Below, piece by piece: positions 1-5,205 of a DNA stretch of 5,205 bases. The notes under the pieces were generated by a model. The model saw only the letters and a program-made list of their open reading frames with translations. It was not told where the DNA came from and searched no databases. The position numbers and the translations under genes were made by a program. Each line of letters starts with the position of its first letter. Position 1 is the first letter of the stretch. The stretch is from Candidatus Omnitrophota bacterium. GTDB taxonomy: Bacteria > Omnitrophota > Gorgyraeia > Gygaellales > Profunditerraquicolaceae. The DNA lies in the NCBI GenBank assembly GCA_023229385.1, contig JALNZI010000079.1:1239-6443 (forward strand), given 5' to 3'.

Positions 1-1195
1 AAAAACAAGGGAAACGGTGCGCCGGGCAGGAAATCCTTAGATGCACTTCTTTTACCCCGGCCTTACGCAAATTGCGCACGCGGATCTTGGAAGTCGTGCC
101 GCGCACAATAGAATCATCAACTATAACAATCCGTTTGCCTTTTAAAATATCTTTTAAAATATTAAACTTTACGCGCACCCCCATATCCCGGGAATCCTGC
201 GCCGGCTGGATAAATGTCCTGCCCACGTAGTGGTTGCGGATAATCCCCATCTCTAAAACAATCCCTGACTCCTGGGAATAGCCGAGGGCAGCGGAATACC
301 CTGAATCCGGGACCGGAACCACATAATCCGCATCCACCGGATGCTCCTTGGCTAATTTAGCCCCCAATTTCCTGCGCACTGTATGCACAGTCTCGCCGAA
401 AACATTAGAATCCGGGCGGGCAAAATAAACATGCTCAAAAGTACAAAATGAATAGTGTCCGGCAATTAATTCTTTTGGTTTAATTGACTTTAAAACACCC
501 TGGTTATTGATAAACACAATCTCGCCCGGCTCAATTTCGCGCACGAATTTGGCGCCGATTAAATCAAAAGCGCAGGTTTCAGAAGCAAGGCAGTACGAAA
601 CACCGAGCTTGCCTAAAACCAACGGACGGAAACCATGCGGATCTCTTACGCCAATCAGGTAATCACTGTTCATTAATACCAAAGAATAAGCGCCCTTAAT
701 TCTTTTTAAAGCATAGACCAGGCTGTCTTCCAGGCTGCGCTTATTGCTTGCTGCCATAAGATGAATAACCAACTCTGAATCCGTAGTCGTCTGGAATATC
801 GACCCGCTCTTCTCCAACTTCTGACGCAGGTCAAACGAATTTACTAAATTTCCGTTGTGGGCGATACAAATCGAACCATTGGCATAATCAATCAAAAGCG
901 GCTGGGAATTTTTTAACACGCTTGAGCCGGTGGTTGAATAACGCACATGCCCTACCGCCATGTTCCCCTTCAAACGGCTAAGCACCTGCTCGCTGAATAC
1001 ATCGCTGACCAAACCCATCTCTTTATGAATAGAAAGCACGCCCTGGTTATTGGCCACAATGCCGCAGGCCTCCTGCCCCCGGTGCTGCTGGGCAAAAAGA
1101 CCAAGGTAAGTAAGCCAGACTGCCTGCCGGTTGCCTGCTATCCCGAATAACCCGCAATACTCTTTTGGCTCAAAGCTATCTTTTTTTATTAGCAT
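1..1195 (-). CDS. purF: Amidophosphoribosyltransferase (glutamine PRPP amidotransferase), 3' end cut by window edge
   Basis: Catalyses the first committed step of purine synthesis: PRPP + glutamine to 5-phosphoribosylamine, in the cytoplasm. 398 residues are visible; the frame runs open off the left edge. The N-terminus MLIKKDSFEPKEYCGLFG shows a 13-residue propeptide before Cys14, which in this family is exposed by self-cleavage as the Ntn-glutaminase nucleophile. Other glutaminase residues are present: GHVRYSTTG (82-90, Arg85), HNGN (113-116), TTTDSEL (136-142, Asp139) and RDPHGFRPL (184-192). The phosphoribosyltransferase domain has VPVPDSG (293-299), the flexible-loop segment GRTFIQP (325-331) and the PRPP loop VDDSIVRGTT (359-368). 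Cys251 (FCTFEHVYFARPDS) and Cys397 (FPCF) match the first two of four [4Fe-4S] ligands of the B. subtilis type; the last two would lie beyond the window. Start ATG 1195-1193 is supported by GGAG six bases upstream and by the propeptide. It overlaps the preceding gene by 20 nt, so translation is probably coupled. AMP/GMP feedback inhibition is expected from the family. Identification is very secure. Confidence 0.96.
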   Translation of the reverse strand, partial: MLIKKDSFEPKEYCGLFGIAGNRQAVWLTYLGLFAQQHRGQEACGIVANNQGVLSIHKEMGLVSDVFSEQVLSRLKGNMAVGHVRYSTTGSSVLKNSQPLLIDYANGSICIAHNGNLVNSFDLRQKLEKSGSIFQTTTDSELVIHLMAASNKRSLEDSLVYALKRIKGAYSLVLMNSDYLIGVRDPHGFRPLVLGKLGVSYCLASETCAFDLIGAKFVREIEPGEIVFINNQGVLKSIKPKELIAGHYSFCTFEHVYFARPDSNVFGETVHTVRRKLGAKLAKEHPVDADYVVPVPDSGYSAALGYSQESGIVLEMGIIRNHYVGRTFIQPAQDSRDMGVRVKFNILKDILKGKRIVIVDDSIVRGTTSKIRVRNLRKAGVKEVHLRISCPAHRFPCF

Positions 1196-2603
1196 TCTTT
1201 GCTCCGCTTTTAGGCACCTTTCCTGTCCAGCAATATAAACAAAGTTTCTCCTTGGGCAGGCCAATAGCGCTGATCATATCACAAAGCTTCTGGTATTTTA
1301 ATGTGGTTGAGCCGATATCTTTGTTAATCCAATCAACCATCTTTTTATACTTGGCTGATTTCTCATCCAGGTATGGAGCTAAGCTCTTTGGCTCCTTACC
1401 CTCAAGTGTCTTAATTGCCCGCCGGGCTGCCAGTTCATTGATGCTGCGGGTAGAATAATTAAATTTGCAGGGAAACATCAACGGAGGACAGGCAATGCGC
1501 AGGTGAATCTCCTTGGCTCCGTGTTTTTTTAATTTCTGGATAGTGTAATTCTTAAGCTGCGTTCCGCGCACAATGGAATCATCACAGAAAACAATCCGCT
1601 TGCCTTTGATTATCTGCGGAATAGGTATAAGCTTCATCCTGGCGACCAGATCCCTGCGCTCCTGGGTCGCCGGAGTATAGCTGCGGTCAAAACCCGGAGT
1701 ATATTTTACTAACGGCCGGCGCAAAGGGACTTTTGATTCCATACTGTAACCAATGGCATGCGCTGTCCCGGAATCAGGAATACCGGCAACAATATCCGCC
1801 TTAATATCATCATCTTTAGCAAGTAGCGCTCCGCATCTTTCACGCGAGGTCTCGACATTAATCCCCTCGTAGCTGGAAGCAGGAAATCCGGTATAAACCC
1901 AAAGGAATGAACAAATCTGATTTGACTTAGAACCTTGGCGCTTTACTGTTAACCCATCGCGGGTAATCAAAACTATCTCTCCCGGCTCAAGATATTTAAC
2001 CAAACTATACCCTAAGTTAAGAAACGCTGAAGACTCTGTAGAAACCGCCCAGTTGCTTCCCTTTTTACCAATAACCAAAGGAGTCAGGCCTAACCTGTCA
2101 CGGCAGGCATAAATTCCCTCTTTGTTCAATAAAAGCAGTGAGCAAGAACCCTGGATCTTGGCAAAAAAGCTCTCAACCCCCTCAATTATATTCTTGGAAG
2201 ATATGATCATTTTTGCGCAAAGCTCGGTAAAATTAATTTTACCTTCAGCCACCTCGGCAAATGATCGTCCTTTTTTAAACAAAACCTTGGCTAATTTATC
2301 CGCGTTATCAATATAACCGTTGGTCACTATTGCAAATGGCCCAAACTTAGAGTTCATTACAATCGGCTGCTCATCGCGGGCGCTGATTACCCCTATGCCT
2401 TTATCACCGGGCATCTTGAGATAATCTTCATGGAACTTGGCCTTAAACTGGCTGCCTTTGATATCGTGGATCTTACGCGTCAGTTCTTTGCCGTAAACAG
2501 CCAAGCCGGCAAACTGCGTGCCTAAATGCGAATGGTAATCCGTGCCGTAAAATAAATCATCCGCGCAATTCTTCTTAGAAACTACCCCGAATATTCCACT
2601 CAT
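1176..2603 (-). CDS. PurF-like protein with Ser in place of the glutaminase Cys (amidophosphoribosyltransferase paralogue)
   Basis: 475 residues, homologous to PurF over its whole length. It begins MSGIFGVVSKK where a propeptide-less PurF has MCGIFG: the nucleophile Cys is Ser2 (codon AGT, one base from TGT), and there is no propeptide. Other glutamine-handling residues have also gone: the Arg of HVRYST aligns with Ser74 in GVISARD (72-77), and the Asp of TTDSEL aligns with Phe125. Only the oxyanion pair Asn95-Gly96 remains. The transferase half is well kept: IPDSG (275-279), the loop around RSYTPATQERR (307-317) and PRPP loop FCDDSIVRGTQ (339-349). All four [4Fe-4S] Cys positions are present: Cys231 (ICSFLWVY), Cys379 (FPCKF), Cys455 and Cys458 (LCLYCWTGK). 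Family knowledge from memory: similar Cys-less PurF homologues occur in Bacteroidota and others, usually annotated simply as amidophosphoribosyltransferase. Inference: it cannot hydrolyse glutamine normally, so it may use free ammonia, receive ammonia from a partner, or regulate PurF. Start ATG 2603 has AAGGAG seven bases upstream, and the conserved N-terminus begins there. The tail is Lys-rich (NANKKR) and overlaps purF by 20 nt. Confidence 0.9.
   Translation of the reverse strand: MSGIFGVVSKKNCADDLFYGTDYHSHLGTQFAGLAVYGKELTRKIHDIKGSQFKAKFHEDYLKMPGDKGIGVISARDEQPIVMNSKFGPFAIVTNGYIDNADKLAKVLFKKGRSFAEVAEGKINFTELCAKMIISSKNIIEGVESFFAKIQGSCSLLLLNKEGIYACRDRLGLTPLVIGKKGSNWAVSTESSAFLNLGYSLVKYLEPGEIVLITRDGLTVKRQGSKSNQICSFLWVYTGFPASSYEGINVETSRERCGALLAKDDDIKADIVAGIPDSGTAHAIGYSMESKVPLRRPLVKYTPGFDRSYTPATQERRDLVARMKLIPIPQIIKGKRIVFCDDSIVRGTQLKNYTIQKLKKHGAKEIHLRIACPPLMFPCKFNYSTRSINELAARRAIKTLEGKEPKSLAPYLDEKSAKYKKMVDWINKDIGSTTLKYQKLCDMISAIGLPKEKLCLYCWTGKVPKSGAKNANKKR
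1202..1205 (-). promoter_or_regulatory. Ribosome binding site of purF
   Basis: The minus strand reads GGAG, six bases before the purF ATG at 1195. It lies inside the last codons of the upstream PurF-like gene, so terminating and starting ribosomes share this stretch. It supports the ATG that gives the 13-residue propeptide. Confidence 0.7.
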
Positions 2604-2610
2604 TTAAATG

Positions 2611-2616
2611 CTCCTT
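2611..2616 (-). promoter_or_regulatory. Ribosome binding site of the PurF-like gene
   Basis: The minus strand reads AAGGAG, seven bases before ATG 2603. It is the strongest Shine-Dalgarno match in the window, consistent with independent initiation after the only sizeable intergenic gap. It fixes the start, and thereby the identity of residue 2 as Ser. Confidence 0.8.
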
Positions 2617-2659
2617 ACCCAGAAAGGGTACACCGGCCACATCCTTTAAGGCCGGGTGT
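2617..2659 (-). other. Two adjacent inverted repeats between purQ and the PurF-like gene
   Basis: On the minus strand the end of purQ reads ACACCCGGCC (2659-2650). After an 11-base loop carrying part of the TAA stop it is answered by GGCCGGTGT (2638-2630), a nine-pair GC-rich stem with one bulged base. Directly after it, ACCC-TTTCT-GGGT (2629-2617) can form a small four-pair hairpin just before the AAGGAG site. There is no T run after the stem in the direction of transcription, so it is not a standard terminator for the operon. On the opposite strand the large stem is followed by five T (2659-2663), the layout of an intrinsic terminator for antisense transcription. Possible roles are mRNA stabilisation or processing between cistrons. 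The structure is seen; the function is not. Confidence 0.35.
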
Positions 2660-3428
2660 TTTTAATATACTCAACGCCACTCCTAAAAATTTGCAAACCA
2701 TCGCCTTCTGCCGCGGGCAGTTTATCCCAATTACGCGGATGCTGTGCGGCAAAGATATGCCTCTCCGGATGAGGCATTAATCCAAATACCCTGCCTGTTT
2801 CATCACAAATCCCCGCAATGTTTTCCATTGAGCCATTGGGGTTATCAGGGTAACCGGAAAACTTACCTTTAGCGTCGCAATACTGAAAGACAATCTGTTT
2901 ATTTTTCTTAAGGCCATTTAGCACCGCTTTATCCTGTGTTACGAATTTACCTTCACCGTGGGCCACAGGCAAATAAATTATTTTCTTTAATCCTTTAGTC
3001 CAGACACATTTACCATCCGGCTTCAGGTACACCCAGCGGGACTCAAATTTTCCGGAGTCATTAATAATTAAGCTGGTATTTTGTTTTAGCTCTGCAGATC
3101 CGGGTAAAAGCCCGCTCTTGACCAAAATTTGGAAACCATTACAGATACCGATAATCAGTTTTCCCTCAGCGATGAATTGGCGCAATGAATCCGCAAGCTT
3201 AAACCTCAACTCATTGGCAAAAATCTTTCCTGAGGCAATATCGTCGCCATAGCTGAAGCCTCCAGGCAAAGCCAGTATATGAAAATCACTAAGTATCCTC
3301 TGCCTGCTGACTAAACTATTAATATGCAAAAGTTCGCACTCTGCCCCGGCAAGCTTAAAGGCCGCCGCCGTTTCCTTTTCACAATTAGTACCCGCGCTTC
3401 TTAAAATGCAAACTTTAGGTTTTATCAT
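2646..3428 (-). CDS. purQ: Phosphoribosylformylglycinamidine synthase, glutaminase subunit PurQ
   Basis: Hydrolyses glutamine and passes ammonia to PurL for conversion of FGAR to FGAM (step 4 of IMP synthesis), as part of a cytoplasmic FGAM synthase complex. The 260-residue protein is a class I glutamine amidotransferase. It starts KVCILRSAGTNCEKE (5-19), has the oxyanion-strand motif LPGGFSYGDD (54-63), the nucleophile elbow GICNGFQ (94-100, Cys96) and the catalytic His-Glu pair in MPHPERH (218-224, His220 and Glu222). It is longer than the roughly 227 residues of B. subtilis PurQ; the extra length is spread through the middle and the C-terminal part, as in PurQ proteins that partner fused PurS-PurL. 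ATG 3428-3426 overlaps the end of the LOG gene by 14 nt and has no clear Shine-Dalgarno (AAAAGATTTT precedes it), so translation is probably coupled to the upstream gene. No residue essential to the family is missing. Confidence 0.96.
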   Translation of the reverse strand: MIKPKVCILRSAGTNCEKETAAAFKLAGAECELLHINSLVSRQRILSDFHILALPGGFSYGDDIASGKIFANELRFKLADSLRQFIAEGKLIIGICNGFQILVKSGLLPGSAELKQNTSLIINDSGKFESRWVYLKPDGKCVWTKGLKKIIYLPVAHGEGKFVTQDKAVLNGLKKNKQIVFQYCDAKGKFSGYPDNPNGSMENIAGICDETGRVFGLMPHPERHIFAAQHPRNWDKLPAAEGDGLQIFRSGVEYIKNTRP

Positions 3429-4092
3429 AAAATCTTTTTATCAACTGGACTACTTCTTTGGGTTCATCGGCTAAAACGAATATATCCATATCTTCTTTAC
3501 TGATATTGCCATGGCTGTGGACCGTAGACTTTAACCACTCTAATAACGGCTTCCAATATTTACTGTCAAAAAGGATTACCGGGAACCGGGAAATCCTCTT
3601 GGTCTGAATTAAAGTAATCGCTTCAAAAAATTCATCCAGCGTGCCGAAGCCTCCGGGCAGGATTACAAAAGCCTTGGCGTATTTTACAAACATCACCTTA
3701 CGCACAAAAAAGTAACGGAAGCTTAAAACAGTATCCACGAACCTGTTCGGTTTCTGCTCTCGGGGAAGCTGGATATTTAAACCGATAGAATAACCCTCTG
3801 CGCGACGAGCACCTTTATTAGCTGCTTCCATAAGCCCTGGACCGCTTCCGGTAATTATGGCGTAGCCTGCCTTTGCAATTTGATAGGCTATCTCCTCGCC
3901 CTGTTTGTAATGTTTACTGCCGGGCTGGGTACGCGCCGAACCAAATATAGAAACCGCTTTTCCAACTTTAGAAAGTATTTCAAAACCATCCACAAACTCC
4001 GACATAATCCGGAATATCCGCCAGGTATCTTCCTGAGTAAAATCATCTTTTACCAATAAATTCTTTTTCACGCGCGATCTTATTTTAACCAT
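3415..4092 (-). CDS. LOG-family (TIGR00730) nucleoside monophosphate phosphoribohydrolase
   Basis: Rossmann-fold protein of the LOG / 'lysine decarboxylase-like' family, whose members hydrolyse nucleoside 5'-monophosphates (AMP and related, or cytokinin nucleotides) to free base and ribose 5-phosphate. They do not decarboxylate lysine. Numbering from ATG 4092 (225 residues): SIFGSART (48-55) is the first strand and loop, ITGSGPGLMEAANKGA (80-95) the nucleotide-binding turn, FRYFFVRKVMF (125-135) holds the conserved Arg-Lys, and PGGFGTLDEFFE (146-157) is the family signature with the catalytic Glu. Start choice: a GTG at 4107 would overlap purL and has no ribosome site, whereas ATG 4092 follows a run of seven G at short spacing, eight bases after the purL stop. 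I prefer ATG. It lies between purL and purQ, overlapping purQ by 14 nt, so it is co-expressed with FGAM synthase. Its substrate is not deducible; AMP or IMP is the natural guess from context. The family call is secure, the exact substrate is not. Confidence 0.9.
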   Translation of the reverse strand: MVKIRSRVKKNLLVKDDFTQEDTWRIFRIMSEFVDGFEILSKVGKAVSIFGSARTQPGSKHYKQGEEIAYQIAKAGYAIITGSGPGLMEAANKGARRAEGYSIGLNIQLPREQKPNRFVDTVLSFRYFFVRKVMFVKYAKAFVILPGGFGTLDEFFEAITLIQTKRISRFPVILFDSKYWKPLLEWLKSTVHSHGNISKEDMDIFVLADEPKEVVQLIKRFYDKT

Positions 4093-4094
4093 TA

Positions 4095-4101
4095 CCCCCC
4101 C
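4095..4101 (-). promoter_or_regulatory. G-rich ribosome binding site of the LOG gene
   Basis: Seven consecutive G on the minus strand, preceded by the purL TAG stop (which shares the first G) and followed by TA and ATG 4092. It is the only purine-rich anti-Shine-Dalgarno complement here and decides for the ATG over the GTG at 4107. Spacing is shorter than usual, so it is a moderate match. Confidence 0.5.
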
Positions 4102-5205
4102 TACCACTTTAAAGGCGCCTGCCAGCTTTCTTTTAATTTACGGCTATCCGCCTCTACGCAAAGCTTGCCGTCTAAGCCGTGTATTTTAAAACTATTGCCG
4201 CCCGTTACACAGCCTGCCAGGCCAAAATCTATGCCCTTTAATGTTTTCTCAAATTCTTTTCTATCCTTTTTATCTACCTCCACTACAAAACGGGAGTTAG
4301 ACTCTGAGAAAAGAAGGAAATCATTTCTGCGGGCTGCTGATTCATAAGGAGCTTCTGCTAAAAATATTTCCGCGCCCAGGCCGCCGCTAAAAACCATCTC
4401 TGCCAATGCCACACCCAAACCGCCGTCAGAACAATCATGCATTGCCTTAACCAGGCCTTTTTCCGACGCCTTGTTTAAAGCGGAAAATATTTTCTTTGAC
4501 TCCTGATAATTGACCTTGGGCACCTGATTACCGACTGCCCCATATAAATCATAATAATGCGAACCGCCTAATTCATCGCGGGTCTTCCCCACGACGTAAA
4601 TTAAGTTGCCGGCTTTCTTGGCGTACATCGATACGCATTTATTCACATCGTCCATCACACTGATTGCCGAAATAAGTAATGTTCCGGGAATAGAGGTTGA
4701 TTTGCCGTGCACGCTAAATTCATTATAAAGGCTGTCTTTGCCGGAAATAAACGGCACGCCGTATTCTTTAGCCGCCTCATAACAACCGTAAGAAGCGCGC
4801 ACCAGGCTGCCTAAGCGATCCGGCTTATCCGGGTTGCCCCAGCAGAAATTATCCAGTATCGCTACTTCTTTCAGGGAACCTCCCACAGCAATAATCTGCC
4901 GCAGCGCTTCATTAATACAGGAAGCCGCCATCCAATAAGGATCAATAAAACCAAACCGGAAATTTATACCGTTGGAAATGATAATTCCTTTGGAAGAATC
5001 AAATAAAGGCTTGGTAACACTGGCATCAGACGGCCCGTCATTTACAATGCCGGCTAAAGGCTTGATAATTGAACCACCCTGCACTTCATGGTCATACTGC
5101 CGGATTACCCATTCCTTAGAACAAATATCGTAATGCGCAAGCAGCTTTAATAAATCCGGCGTAAGATTTTTCTTTTGCAGGATTTTGGGCTCCTTATGTT
5201 TAGCC
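4101..5205 (-). CDS. purL: Phosphoribosylformylglycinamidine synthase, large subunit PurL (C-terminal part, 5' end cut by window edge)
   Basis: ATP-dependent synthase subunit that aminates FGAR to FGAM with ammonia from PurQ. 367 residues are visible; the frame continues off the right edge, and the GTG at 5084 is an internal Val in QYDHEVQGG (36-44, counted from the first full codon), not a start. Visible motifs: NDGPSDA (55-61), DNFCWGNPDKPDR (118-130), the ISGKDSLYNE loop (153-162) of the second AIRS/PurM-like ATP-fold half, ELGGSHYYDLYG (211-222), the HDCSDGGLGVALAEM segment (256-270) and LFSESNSRFVVEV (298-310). The end WQAPLKW followed by TAG is complete. From memory, DNFCW and SGKDS are typical of the long PurL type fused to PurS, rather than the short B. 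subtilis type, which reads SGNVSLYNE. No separate purS is seen. The gene ends eight bases before the LOG gene; the four downstream genes appear to be in the same transcript. Confidence 0.95.
   Translation of the reverse strand, partial: AKHKEPKILQKKNLTPDLLKLLAHYDICSKEWVIRQYDHEVQGGSIIKPLAGIVNDGPSDASVTKPLFDSSKGIIISNGINFRFGFIDPYWMAASCINEALRQIIAVGGSLKEVAILDNFCWGNPDKPDRLGSLVRASYGCYEAAKEYGVPFISGKDSLYNEFSVHGKSTSIPGTLLISAISVMDDVNKCVSMYAKKAGNLIYVVGKTRDELGGSHYYDLYGAVGNQVPKVNYQESKKIFSALNKASEKGLVKAMHDCSDGGLGVALAEMVFSGGLGAEIFLAEAPYESAARRNDFLLFSESNSRFVVEVDKKDRKEFEKTLKGIDFGLAGCVTGGNSFKIHGLDGKLCVEADSRKLKESWQAPLKW

Noticed and set aside
947..1150. Forward-strand open frame of 67 codons
   Set aside because: It lies wholly inside purF on the other strand, where all glutaminase motifs are conserved, and its product shows no recognisable motif.
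1165..1458. Forward-strand open frame of 97 codons with a hydrophobic start resembling a signal or membrane segment
   Set aside because: It is antisense to the conserved C-terminal part of the PurF-like gene, including the LCLYCWTG cluster motif; the hydrophobic look comes from the Lys-rich codons on the opposite strand.
2122..2316. Forward-strand open frame of 64 codons
   Set aside because: Shadow of the PurF-like gene; no ribosome site or recognisable motif.
1176..2603. PurF-like gene as a decaying pseudogene
   Set aside because: It is full length with no frameshift or internal stop and keeps the PRPP loop and all four cluster Cys; only the glutaminase residues changed, which fits selective loss of one activity rather than decay.
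2630..2659. Intrinsic terminator ending the operon after purQ
   Set aside because: On the minus strand the stem is followed by ACCC rather than a T run, and the next gene starts only 42 nt after the purQ stop with a strong ribosome site.
4165..4347. Forward-strand open frame of 60 codons
   Set aside because: Antisense to the conserved C-terminal part of purL, with no supporting signal.
5082..5084. GTG as the start of purL
   Set aside because: The frame stays open to the window edge, and the GTG encodes the Val of the conserved QYDHEVQGG motif, so the gene is truncated by the window rather than starting here.

Overview
The window holds part of a de novo purine biosynthesis operon, and every supportable gene lies on the minus strand. 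In the direction of transcription (right to left) the order is: 3' part of purL (cut by the right edge), a LOG/TIGR00730-family nucleotide phosphoribohydrolase, purQ, a PurF-like protein whose glutaminase nucleophile Cys is replaced by Ser, and then a canonical purF (cut by the left edge). Genes overlap by 14 or 20 nt or are separated by 8 or 42 nt, so they are very probably one transcript whose promoter lies outside the window.

Region by region: 5205-4101 is the C-terminal 367 residues of FGAM synthase large subunit. 4092-3415 is the LOG protein. 3428-2646 is PurQ, the glutaminase subunit of FGAM synthase. 2645-2604 is the only real intergenic gap; it holds two small inverted repeats and a good ribosome binding site. 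2603-1176 is the Cys-less PurF paralogue. 1195-1 is the first 398 residues of canonical [4Fe-4S]-type PurF with a propeptide. No stretch of 300 bases lacks a gene. I see no tRNA, rRNA, insertion sequence, CRISPR array, riboswitch or forward-strand gene.

How the genes work together: PurF makes phosphoribosylamine from PRPP and glutamine (step 1 of IMP synthesis). PurL with PurQ converts FGAR to FGAM using glutamine-derived ammonia (step 4). The LOG protein would cut nucleoside 5'-monophosphates to free base and ribose 5-phosphate, i.e. act on the product end of the same pathway. The Ser2 PurF paralogue keeps the PRPP loop and all four iron-sulfur Cys ligands but has lost the glutaminase residues, so it is either an ammonia-dependent or partner-fed transferase or a regulatory subunit.

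Organism: a bacterium with moderate G+C and tight operon packing. The B. subtilis-type Fe-S PurF suggests an anaerobe or microaerophile. The PurL portion resembles, from memory, the long PurS-PurL fusion type of Deltaproteobacteria and relatives. The combination would fit an uncultured lineage such as Omnitrophota, but that assignment is a guess that the sequence cannot prove.
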